From the NCBI GenBank assembly GCA_008508345.1, contig QNGE01000874.1:150210-214209 (forward strand): 64,000 nt of DNA. Direction: 5' to 3'. Position 1 is the first letter of the stretch. Every line of letters starts with the position of its first letter. This DNA is from Paragonimus westermani. Taxonomy: Eukaryota > Platyhelminthes > Trematoda > Plagiorchiida > Troglotrematidae. The position numbers and the translations under genes are program-made. The notes under the pieces were generated by a model that saw nothing but the letters and a program-made list of their open reading frames with translations, was not told where the DNA came from and did not search any database. This document shows, piece after piece, positions 26,768-37,700 of the stretch.

Positions 26768-27244
26768 ATGAGAGCGATTGAGGAGTGGGCCGTACATACA
26801 AGGGTTGAAGTTGACGGAGAGGTAGAACAGTGTTTAGTCGATACATGGGCGGTCATTTTGTTGATTGCTCGTGCAGAAAACCAAAACCTAGAGCCGAGAT
26901 CCATGATGATCAGGACGGTTGGAGGTCATAGTCTATTAGTTGACGGTGTGAAAGAATGTGGGGTATGTATCAACGGCCACAGCGTAAAGCACCGTTTCAT
27001 TGTGTCCCCAGAAACCAGGCAAACGATACTCGGAGCCGATTTCCTCGCTGCAGCAGATACCGTAATTGACTTGAAGCTCAAAAATTTATCAACCAGATGT
27101 GGCTCACTGACTCTCATAGGACAGAGACAGAATAGCGTCAGCCAAGTACGCAAGGCTGAAACCCCCATTTGCACAGCCCCCTCGCTCCAGTCCACGATCG
27201 AGAAACACGCGGAAGTATTTCCGCAGGATGCCGGTTCATCTTGA
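26768..27244 (+). pseudogene. pro: Ty3/gypsy aspartic protease, active-site mutated
   Basis: Retropepsins cleave the Gag-Pol polyprotein. The frame contains the active-site loop as LVDTWA, where DTGA or DTSA is expected, so the glycine after the catalytic Asp-Thr is Trp (GGG to TGG). The following TVSLI-type helix reads VILLI. The flap-like segment (RTVGGHSLLVDG) and the C-terminal ILGADFL signature are intact. After about residue 150 (EKHAEVFPQ) the frame runs out of register with RT and ends in TGA at 27242-27244, so an indel separates protease from RT. Pol normally continues without a stop here. Confidence 0.85.
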
Positions 27245-28067
27245 GGAGCAATTGAGGAGACAAATATAGAACATGCTGAGCGAGGATGTTATCGAAGGAG
27301 CCAACAGTCCGTACAACTCGCCTGTTCTCCTGGTGAAGAAGTCCAACGGGAAGTACCGCTTTTGTGTGGATTTTAGACGAATGAATGAGGTAACACAGAA
27401 TACAGTCGTACCAATACCGTCCGTCGCTGATATTTTTGACAAGCTACAGCAGACGAAGTTTTTGACAGTTTTAGACTTACGCTCCGGATACTGGCAAGTA
27501 CCAATTAAACCCACAGACCGTGAGAAGACCGCATTCACTGTAGGCGAAAAACAGTATCAGTTCAAGCGCATGCCGTTTGGCCTATCCGGGGCACCGTTCA
27601 CATTTCGGCGCCTGATGGTTTAGCTGGTAAAACGACTGGATAATGTGGCGGTATACGGAGATGATATCGTAATATACAGCAACACGGAATCGGAACATGC
27701 TGCCCATATAGATGCTGTCTTGAATCGCGTCAAGAACTCAGGACTCCGGATCAATGCTGATAAGTCACAGCTCGGACGATCATCGGTGGTGTTACTGGGA
27801 CACAAGGTGGGTCAAGGTGAAATCAAGCCTCTGCCGGAGAAAATACTGACAATTAGAGAAGCCATGGCTCCAAATTCCAAACGGACCCTGAGACAATTTT
27901 TGGATCAAGCGGGGTACTACAGTCGGTTCGTGAAAAATTGTCACTCCATTGCATTGCCATTGTACGAACTGCTTCGAAAAGACAAGAAATTTGAATGGAC
28001 TGACGATGCCCAGAGGGCGTTCAAGCGAGTGCAACAAGCGCTGAACGAGCAACAACTGACGTTGTAA
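27216..28067 (+). pseudogene. pol: Ty3/gypsy reverse transcriptase with in-frame stops
   Basis: RNA-dependent DNA polymerase of the element. In one frame the RT blocks follow in order: the NSPYNSPVLLVKK fingers motif, KYRFCVDFRRMNEVT, motif A with its Asp in FLTVLDLRSGYWQVPI, FKRMPFGLSGAPFTF, the catalytic YGDD at 27654-27665, LGHKVGQGEIKP and the connection sequence ending EWTDDAQRAF. In-frame stops occur at 27267-27269 (TAG), 27621-27623 (TAG) and 28065-28067 (TAA). The catalytic box is YGDD rather than the YLDD, YIDD or YVDD usual for this group; this may be decay. Both catalytic Asp of the box and the motif A Asp remain. Confidence 0.93.
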
Positions 28068-28460
28068 CTAACGAATATAAAAGAAACGTTTATCGTAGCA
28101 ACAGATGTCGGTGGCTGTGGCACTGAGGCAGTACTCAAGCAAAAGGAAGGAGTAATCGAGTATGCCAGCAGAGTCCTGACTCCAACGGAGCAGAAGTATT
28201 CGACCATTAAAAAGGAATGTTTGGCAATCGTCGGGGCACTGGACAAGTGAGGGCCATACCTGTTGAGTCAACAGTTCCACGTGGAGACGGATCACAAACC
28301 CGTGGAGTGGATCATGACTGCGAGGGACCCGAGAGGCAAATTAGCCCGATGGGCATTACGTTTGCAGGAATATGACTTCACGATCTACCATGTGCCTGGT
28401 TTGAGCAATTGCGTCGCGGACCTTCTTTCTAGACCGAAGATAGACGACGAACTCCCCAAA
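28068..28460 (+). pseudogene. Ty3/gypsy RNase H with in-frame stop
   Basis: RNase H degrades the RNA strand of the hybrid made by RT. The frame is continuous with RT. The acidic residues can be matched: Asp in FIVATDVGG, Glu in KKECLAIVGAL, Asp in VETDHKPVEW and Asp in NCVADLLSR. A TGA at 28248-28250 follows GALDK where Trp (TGG) is usual, a one-base transition. The TAA at 28065-28067 separates it from RT. Otherwise the domain is nearly full length and well preserved. Confidence 0.9.
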
Positions 28461-29190
28461 GTGAACTTTGGAGTCAACGGCTTAATAATGGAGCAAGACC
28501 CACAAACGTTAGTTCGTCTAGAACGTCAAGATAAAGCCCTACTGGAAGTGATTGAGGCTCTGGCAAGATGCGTGAAAATCCTCACAAATACTGAGGATGA
28601 GGAGCTGGAAATAATCGCATCCCAATGGAGAAGAGTTGGCTTAAACTGTGCGAGCATATTGACATGGCAGCGTGGCGTTGGGCGCCCCTGCGTGGTAGTC
28701 ATCAAGAGACAACTAAGGAGGAAAGTGGTGGCAGACTGCCATGAAATGGCACACACCGGATGCACTAGGACGTACGATCTGCTGCAACAAAGAGCATATT
28801 GACCGAAGATGGAAGAGGATGTGACGGCTTACGTGCCTGCATACCAACAATGTAAGTTACTGAATGGCGACAATCGGGGAGCCCAACAGCCCTTACGGCC
28901 AATACCAGTCTCCAAAATCAGTGAACTCTGGTCTATGGATCTTATGGGCCCATTTCCACTGGGCGCCCACGGTACCCAGTACGTTCTGATCATGAGAGAA
29001 CACTTTACCCGTTGGATGGAAATGGCTGGCTTTTCGGATCAAATAGCATCTACGGTGGGAGACCTGGTGATGAAACGAACCACGGTGTACCAAAGGCGAT
29101 CCTGGCAGATCAGGTACCATGATTCGAAAGCAAGGAGTTTCAAACACGCATGCAACAACTGGGAATCAAGCGCATCCGTTCAATGCATAG
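28461..29190 (+). pseudogene. Ty3/gypsy integrase, truncated
   Basis: The HHCC zinc-binding domain is recognisable (CHEMAHTGCTRTYDLLQQRAY, a stop, then PKMEEDVTAYVPAY and QQC), but the first Cys of the CxxC pair is Tyr. A TGA at 28800-28802 replaces a likely Trp. The catalytic core starts with WSMDLMGPFP, which holds the first Asp of DDE. A frameshift near 29080 moves the continuation to another frame (PKAILADQVP, then a TGA, then FESKEFQTR), which holds the second Asp. Homology stops after GIKRIRS at about 29177-29190. The Glu of DDE, the C-terminal domain and the 3' LTR are missing. Confidence 0.88.
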
Positions 29191-31915
29191 TTCTATATTA
29201 ATGACAAAACTTGTAAGTAAGTATCAGGTGAATCGGGAAGTATTTTTCTTTGCGGAAAATGAAAATCGAACGTGAATTATATCGATAAAATTTGTCTGGA
29301 CACAGACAGATAATGTTTACTCATATGCAACATTGAAGTTTTTAAGAAATTCCTGAGTGCAAAATACTTCACAAAAGAAATGCATTCGAGAAATTTATCA
29401 TAGAGAAGACTTATTGTAGTGAAGCAGAGAGAATCTAGATAATGCCGACTGTTAGGAATAATCTGCTGAATTATTTTGAGTAATACATGGTTAATAACGG
29501 ACATCAGAAAACAGTCACTAAAAGCTAACTATGAGTCGCTGGTTATCTTACTTGTAGACAGTTCACCATCATACAAGAAGCCTCGATCTGGTGAGTTCAT
29601 TGTTATGTAGTAAAGCTTCACAGCCTATCCACTTTATAGTTGAATACAAGAACTCCACAACAGCTCTAGAAATTTAAATCATTTCTTTCATAAAATACTT
29701 TTGACGATATGATCAAACGTGTCTACTGCTGGAACCCCAGTGAAATTTGAAAAGACCCATACTCGGTCGCAATAGTTCACCCTGGATGCGCTACTGTAAA
29801 ACTCGGAAACACAAAGCAGACAAATCATCCTGAGTAATTCACCTTTGAAATGCGTGCAATTAAACTGAAATTAAACGGGTAAAGTCGCATAAAAGATCCA
29901 GTTTGAAATCACCATATGACAATAGTCATACGGTAGTGCGATAGACATCTCACTCGTCTGGTATAACTTTCTTACCAGTTTATGGTGTTTTCACTGGGAA
30001 AAAAGCGGCCTCTCTACCCTGTGAACTTTTGATTGAAGTTGATTGAATCTGAGATTACATAAGTGTTTTATTCAAAAAATTACCTAATTGGCATTGATCG
30101 GTATATGAAGTTGATAACAACGACCAGTTACATAAGTCATGCGTAATAGTGTGTTATATGAATTTACTATGGGTGCACCATAGCCCCACAAATGAAACCG
30201 CAAAAACTAGAATCTTGGTCTGAAGAAGCTGTATATGCTTTGGGTGTGATAAATAATTTTCTGATAAGCTGAATTTAATCAACTGGTTTGGTTTAGCATG
30301 CTAACTAACAAGCATCTCTGAAGGTTATATAAAAGTTTCAGAAATGGATTTGCAAACAACTGATACCAACCATAAGGAAATAAACATTGTACTCATGGTT
30401 TTATCCCATAAGCTGATAGATTTCCTCAGATTGTTTCAGGGTAATCGTGCCCTGTAAAACCAAATGGCAACATTGATACAGTACAAAATTTCAAGGTTAC
30501 AAAAGTATTTTGCCACCATGGCACACGTTGTTTTATGTTTTAAAACCAGTGGGTTACTTGTAAGACGGTGCTTGGTTCAGAACATTGTGAATATGTTGGG
30601 CCTTTGGTGTGTTGGTTGCAATTATTAGAACCAAAACTGAAATTAATGTGCTGGACTCACTTATCAAACTCCTGACGCTCACCTAATCTTGTTAATGTCG
30701 CGTACGTCAGGACACAAACTCCGAGAAGAGGACTATTCTATATTTGAACTTGTATTCAATGGCTCACGTAAACAGTGAGGGACAAGCGAGGGACAACTAC
30801 TGAATTGGTTTGAAGTGAATTAAGGTATCATCTGATGACATTCACGCTACCTGTTCGAATTTTTGTCCCTAGAAATCACCCAAAAAGTTTCAGGGTATGT
30901 GACTTTGAGGCTAACAAGCAGGTCTATTCAATAATGATGAGACACACAAAAAGCCGTTGGCCTGAATTGACACAAACAGCTTTAGAATGCCATCTAAAAC
31001 TGGCAAGGATCGCAGGGACTCATTGTTGTTCAGATTTAATTGCCCTACGTCATCTGTTTTGATAAGGCTAGTCCCAGATGGTTTTGACCAACTTTTAGTT
31101 TGGATGTCAAGTAATCCGCCTGCTTAACTGATTTGTCCGGATCAGATCTCGTTCAGTCCCATTTTACTTGTTAAATCTAGATGAGAACAAACTTTAATAT
31201 CATGGACTGTATGATTAGGATTATTGCCAGACTGTACATTTTTTCACATGTTCAACTACAAGGATTTATTTTCGTAACCTAGAGGTTAATCAAAATCGCT
31301 GTTACCCAGTCGAACGATGGTAATGAAATGTGAAAATTACTTTCGGTGAGACCTCTGAGGAAGAATGCAATAACACAATATACCACCTGATCAAAAGTTT
31401 GAATTGTCATCTTTCGTTTACCATCCCTCTAAGCAATTAGGTGTTATTAGGGATAGCACTGTATCCTTCATCTTTTCGCCTTGATTGGTTTACCTGTTGA
31501 GTTCTACAGCCTAGTTTTTATCTATACAGAGATATTTGGCAAACCTTATTAACCCATAAATTTCCTCCCACTTATTTCGGGCAACCCTCAATACAGAATC
31601 ACACCATCGGCAAACGCCATCGTTTAACTTTTTTCGTGTATCTCAAGTCTATGTTACCGCAAAGAGGTACTACTAGCTGAAAACCTTTGATGAAACTGAG
31701 TGCTTTCCTAACCTCAAATCTAGAACTGTTCGCAGGTAGTCATCGATCGATCAGTCCTCCCATACAGTTCAATTCAATGATGTGCTTGTAGGAAACCGAG
31801 TGTTCTTGTCAAATTATCTAAACCAGTCTATCTTGAATTCTGACTGTTCACTCCTGAATTGTTCACACAACGCGGTTACCACAACCTTATGGCTTTATTT
31901 GTTCCCCTTCACCAG
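29191..31915. other. Intron portion downstream of the Ty3/gypsy insertion
   Basis: The sequence changes abruptly to AT-rich non-coding DNA. A 75-codon plus-strand frame at 30835-31062 was inspected and has no motif or splice support. No 3' LTR copy was seen. Confidence 0.45.
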
Positions 31916-31998
31916 TGTTTCTTGTGTCTGGCGTTGCCAACCAAATAGGAGCTGACAAACCAGCCAGTCAGCTGAAGCGTGGGGAAATTAAAAATCTC
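31916..31998 (+). CDS. Internal exon J of the unrecognised multi-exon gene
   Basis: An 83-base block between a pyrimidine-rich acceptor (TTCCCCTTCACCAG) and a GTGAGT donor, coding two completing bases plus 27 codons. It enters in phase 1, as exon I leaves, and exits in phase 0, as exon K enters. The peptide starts with a hydrophobic FLVSGVA segment that extends the hydrophobic end of exon I, then becomes charged (ASQLKRGEIKNL). It is too short to stand out as an ORF and was found from splice-site shape and phase. Confidence 0.45.
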
Positions 31999-34566
31999 GT
32001 GAGTGCTCTCTTCTACGTTTCTGTGACATAGTTAGTCGATAATAAACCATACGGTGACATTTGTGGCTGCGTTCATCCGTTCTGAAACAGCTTGTTGAGC
32101 TGGCCGTAATCGGGTGATGTATCATGGTAGCAGTGATACTTTGAAAAGCGAATGCCGGTTAACCAGTACAACGTTGTAATGTAGCTGTGGGTATGAGAAG
32201 TTGAGCGAGAAACGAAAAGTGATGTGTAACCAACAAACGACATGACCTGCACTAATGGAGATTTTACGAGGTAGGTCACAATACTATGCTTTGTGTGGTT
32301 TAAACCATTGTTCGCAGAAACTCTCAACCACATTATTCAAATTACAAGAAGAAGCAATACGGTGGATGGCTAGCTTTGTTTTCCGCTTTACCTCATGGAC
32401 ACCACGAGTTGACGGTTGAAACATACCTGATTCAGTCGAATCTGTGTGAATAGGATCTGTATAGGCGAACCGTTTGATAACCATACTTTGTGTACGAAGT
32501 ACCGTATTCTCAGTGATTCTGTCTGGAGCGAGGCGAAGTCTACTGCATCATCTAGTGCTTTTGTTGTCCCGCCGTGGACTGCTTCTGGCGAACGGCGTAG
32601 CTCTCTTCAAGATTTCGCCTGTAATCATCATCAGAAAATTTATGCCTTACTGCCAAGCAATCCGTCGCTTTCAAACCTTGATGAGCTGACGGTTAAAGGC
32701 ATAAAAGCAGCAACTGAATAGCGAAACCTGCTGCTTCGGAATTGTGTCGGACTACTACGTGTTACTTCTGAGTTTCAGGTAGCCATTACACAATGGTAAA
32801 AAATGAACGGACTCAGACCGTACTCTATTTTAATGAAAATTAGGAATACAATCATATTAACCAAACTTGATGGCCAACCATTACGCGTTGTAATGGTCGA
32901 TGATCAAGTGTCGACCTCAGAGATTGCTTAGCAATTATTTGATGGCAATACAACGTCTACCGACGTTTTTAAAAACCTGTGAATAAGTGACAGACATTTT
33001 GGCTCCCATGACAAAAACAGCAGACTAACATTTAGAGTGAGCGGTTGGACTTGCTATTCATCGAATGTTGTGAGGAGTATTTTGAGGTTTCCGATGCATG
33101 CAACCGTTGAGAAACCTGATGTGACACTTCGAGATTTTTCCGTGATCACCGAGAGCGGTGCATTGTACACACCCGCGATGAACTTCAACGAAAATAGGAT
33201 ATCTGGACGCTCCTTTGTGTACAGGATTCGTTGAGACCAAGTTATGACACGGAACATTCCAGTTACACAATATGCGGTTTCTTCCACAATGCGAAAGGCA
33301 TTAGACATGGACCGAAAATCGATCAACTCAGTGTAGTGTTCGTCATGTGCTCACTGTCTATAGCTAGGTCAGAGTGTGGTTGGGTGAGGATAGTCGGGAA
33401 TCATTCTGCGAGTGGTAGGTAGCAAATGCAATTTCCCCGAGAGTTAAGTGAAATCAACGACAGATTTCAGCTGCCGACATTTGTCGTTAACATCGTAGTC
33501 TCCTGTGTAATGAGGTTCAATAAAAGCCTACTTCTGTACAGCTGAATGTGGCAGACAGTTGGTCACGTTAACCATGTAATAAATTTTTATAGTTTTGGCC
33601 TCATAAAAATTTTCTGACAGAATACTGCTCAATCGCTTCTTTTCAGACTTTACGCGGATGGCTGTGCACAGTTTCCTTGCTGGATAAAAAAAATCTGCGC
33701 AAACCCACGCTTTTGTTATGAAATATATATTAATGGGAATAAACAAGGTGCCTGCATCTCAGTGTATGTCGTCTTCATGAAGTGTACAAAGGAAACTCAG
33801 CATTTCAGGTTATCAGGTTTTCTGGCTGTTCAAGATAAAACGAAGGAAACTGTGCTTTCTGCAAGCATCCTGATATTGCGCACCATCCGCAGGATTTTCG
33901 AATTTGACCTACACGGCTCATTCTGGATAGGTCATGTACCCCAGTGATTCCTAATATGCTTTTCGGTTAATAATTCGCCGAAGTGACAGTAGTAAACTCT
34001 ACTTAGCAGGCTCACGATATCAGAACACATTAACTCTTGGAAGTTTGAATACTATGACCTATTTCCCGTCTAGCCTCTGAATAAGGCAACAAAACAATAG
34101 TTGGAGGGGAAAATGTTCAAAAAAGCATCTCACACGTTAACTTTGTCATTGCAACCGTTATGTTCACCCGTGCATAAATTCCTGAGGATTATGTGATTCA
34201 TACGAAATGTCGTTCATGCTACACACATGGCTATTCACTTCAAGTCATAATATGCACGTCCACGTCCCCCGTTAAACAAGAATGAGAAAGCGATGTGGAA
34301 ACCGAACTTCTTCTGGCAATCCACATAGGTTTTAGTACCACGTGATCTAATGCAGTGCAGTACCATCCGAGCATTTCTACACAGATCACTATCGCACAAA
34401 CTGATTGTGAGAAATTCCGCATAACACTAGTGGTGTTTGCTGCGTGAAGACTAGTGATTTTTTTGACCGCATTTTAATGCTGTTTAAAGAACCGGCAGCA
34501 TAAAAGACAAACATCTTTGGAAATTCATCTAACTTGGTTCCAATCCGTTTTCTTTTTTGTTTCCAG
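31999..34566. other. Intron with an unexplained cluster of overlapping open frames
   Basis: At 32446-32721 (plus, 91 codons), 32284-32484 (minus) and 33037-33326 (both strands) several frames of 60-90 codons overlap. The plus-strand frame at 32446 is polar and protein-like near its end (LDELTVKGIKAATE) but has no recognised motif and no splice sites that would keep exons J and K in phase. It may be a decayed repeat. Confidence 0.3.
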
Positions 34567-34780
34567 CTAAATTGCATGATCAATCAGTCAGCCATTCGGG
34601 ATTCTGTTGAAAAAATGACCCTTATCACCTACCAAATCCGTGACCAAAATGAGGCTGAAGTGGTTGATATGCTTTTGAGAATAAACTCCACTGAAGAAAA
34701 CTCCACAAGTTTGGTGGATCAGTTAGGTAAAATGCAGGCCAGGCAGCGTACTTTGAATTACGTCACAGAGGAGGTCAAAG
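34567..34780 (+). CDS. Internal exon K of the unrecognised multi-exon gene
   Basis: A very strong acceptor (TTTTCTTTTTTGTTTCCAG) and a G|GTAGGT-type donor bound 214 bases coding 71 residues plus one base (phase 0 to 1). The peptide is helical and polar with three potential N-glycosylation sequons (NQS, and NST twice within INSTEENSTS) and ends in TLNYVTEEVK. The sequons favour an extracellular or luminal position. The phase-1 exit combines with the first two bases of exon L into an Asp codon. The family is not recognised. Confidence 0.58.
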
Positions 34781-37700
34781 GTAGGTTGTGCCCGCGCCCT
34801 TTGAATGTATTCTACCGCAACGTAATTTTGCGCGCATAATGAAAACAGGATAGCATATGGCGCCTGTCTGTCCAAATAACTTTGGTAGATTCGCTTTGTG
34901 GCTCAAACAATTCGCATAGGAATACATTCTCTTTCATTACCCGTGATGCAGCGGCAAGTTACACGAGGTTATTGACTGCATTCTGGTTTTTCTGACGATA
35001 ATAATCCACCCGATAGTAGGAGTGCTCGATGATATTTGTTTCATAATGACCAATTCTTCCAGCCTGCAAATGATCGGCCAGAATTATTATATTAACCATG
35101 TGCAAAGCAGTGAACTGCGCTGATCATAAAACACTCACATTTTCGTTGAAGCCTGCCTAAAATCAAAAAATAAGGTCATTGTGTGTATCTTTAGGTTTTC
35201 ATGGGAAAACTGTATATATTTCTTCATTTGTTTCACAGGTATCGTGTTCAATTGTGTTCTGGCTATTGAGGTTGGGGGAAGTATTTCAAGACAAGGAAAT
35301 TTCATGTAACATCAATTGCTATATAACCATGACTACTAACCATATTACTCCTCCAGTAATACGTGGTTGCAATGAAACAAGAGCGCAGTGTAAATGTCGT
35401 AGCGTAGCAACAATAAGTCAATGCTCAAAATTCGGTCAATGTAAAGGTCGAATGTGGTCGTTCAAACTATCGACGAGTTCCTAATAACTTGGGTTTTGTG
35501 GGAACTGCCGTCGATGAATGCAATTCACAAAATGCACTTAATATAACTTTTTCACACTTACGTTTACATGTTATTCATTACTGGATAGCAACAAAGCATC
35601 GTCGTTCACAATTTAAAGGGTGTGAATCATGAATTGTTTTTGAACGAATGTGTACTGGCTGTCTGAACTGCTAATAAACAATCTCGTCACTTAGCTTGGT
35701 CGAAAAAACGACTTTATATATCGAATTGCTTAAAATCTCTGGAAGTACTGAAATGTTGAATTAATCTGAAATTCCTCTGGATGATTGACCGTGAAGGAAT
35801 TTATGATGACGATGTCATACTCAGATGAATATGTAAATGGTGGGTTTCAGTAAAGAGCTAGTTTATCACAGTCTTCAACGCAGAATAGCATGCCACACGC
35901 TTATATTTGTACACTTTGTCAAACTATGAAGATTGTCTGTTGAACAATTGGTGGTAGGCCAGTTACCCGCTTTGGACTGTCACGTTAAATCTTTGCACAA
36001 TTTACTCTGCGATGAACATGAATGCATCTCTCAGAAGGCTGTTACCAGTAAGCGGAGATTTAAAAGATTTATGGATCATCGTTAGGAGTACATTTCTAAA
36101 AACTTAGTTTCAGAGAAGACTGCGTCAACTTTGTTATCTTGAAGGCTCTCTTATCGAAAACTACGCTTGACTTTATTACAGTTGAAAGTTGGTTTCAATT
36201 TGTTGGATAGAATATTAGGAAATTTACTTCGCAGCTTCATTACTGACTATTAGTATACAAGTACATCGGTGCGTTTAGCTGACCCGAGCCGTCATGTCAT
36301 TTATGAGTAACTGATGTACAGTTTGATGAAGTCCTGACCATTTCTTCTAATAACTGATGGCATCCACAGTTTACCTGACATGACAATGCGCACACTGAAC
36401 ACCTTGAACAAAAAAGAACCGTTTGACATTAGATGATTCCCTCAAGCTACATGTCGTTGATTTTACACAATGTGGAACAGGGAATAACACGGACTGACAA
36501 ATCCAGGTACCAATGTAAACGTCTCGATAAGTGGTAATTAAATACTCATGACGTTCACTCGAACATGATTGAATTAATAACGTTCTTCTCATTGAGGTAA
36601 GTTGCAAGGTGAGAATATTGTTGGCTGTATGTTAATCTGTCTAACCTACTGAACACCACGCCGCTATATGTTTCTCATATAACACTGCTTCATCACGACT
36701 AGAAATTAAAATTAGTGAGAAATGTGTTATAGAACATGGAACGTGCATATTGGGAGAACATGAGAAGGGGGGATAAAGTGTGACGTTTTGGATGGAGTTA
36801 TGCGGGGCTCAAGACAATGAATGGATTCAAAGGTTCCTTGGCAATCTGCATTAGCTAGTATTAACTAGTTTCTTACCCGACCTTGATGAGCACTGATGAA
36901 GTTTTCCAGATATGAACTCCATATCACGATGCTATCAAAAAGTGCGGCTACTCAACCCGCAAATTTGAAAGTGAGTTTACAGAAAAATCAATTTTGGTCT
37001 GTCAAACAAAGGGAAAATCACTGCATCCTCTCTGCGCGAAACGGACTTGAACACCCCTCTAATTGGTGATAGATATCTATAGACTACGAGATCGATGGGA
37101 TAGCAATTGGCTAGAGGAACTGGACAATAATAACTATTTTATGTTTCCATGATGAAAAGTTTGAAGATAGCCATAGGCAAAGTATACATTTCAAAATACA
37201 GAAGTCATCAATCTGAGGAAATGAAACTGAAATACAACAGAGGAGAGTGGAGTGATAAGTTGGTAACAGAAAATGAATATAGCCATATTCTCTCAGATCC
37301 TGAGTAGGCACACCCAGTTGTGAAACGAAAATGGAAAGCCAAACTGATAACAGTTTCAAAAAAGCTGAAAACAATTCCCACGCAAAGGAAGGATATCAAC
37401 ACAAAGCCTTCTGGAAGCAGGTTTTAGTATTTCGAACGAGAGCTTGATAGATGGTCTTGGATACAACTATTCGGAACACTGGTGCATCAAAAATGCTCTG
37501 GCGTTTCATAAAGTGAAATTGAAATTTCGTTTGACATGATTTGTTTAATAAGCTGCTTTAAAAATTGTGATTTTCACAAGACAAAAATACACGTATTCTC
37601 CGGTATGGTGTACATTTGTAAAGAAGACCAGTTAGATGTATGGTGATGCAGAGGTTGCGGACATTCGTGAGTGATATCTGTTTCATACTGATTGAACATC

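Larger units (their letters stand above)
25744..29190 (+). mobile_element. Decayed Ty3/gypsy LTR retrotransposon, 3'-truncated
   Basis: Order of parts on the plus strand: candidate LTR, primer-binding-like site, gag with zinc knuckle, aspartic protease, reverse transcriptase, RNase H, and the integrase zinc-finger and start of the catalytic core. The protease-RT-RNase H-integrase order is diagnostic of Ty3/gypsy (Metaviridae). Gag and pol wording resembles CsRn1-type elements of trematodes as I remember them; this sub-assignment is not proven. The copy is dead: frameshift in gag, DTG changed in protease, five stop codons in the pol frame, frameshift plus stop in integrase, and loss of the rest of integrase and of the 3' LTR. 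It lies in sense orientation inside the intron between exons I and J of the host gene. Confidence 0.93.
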
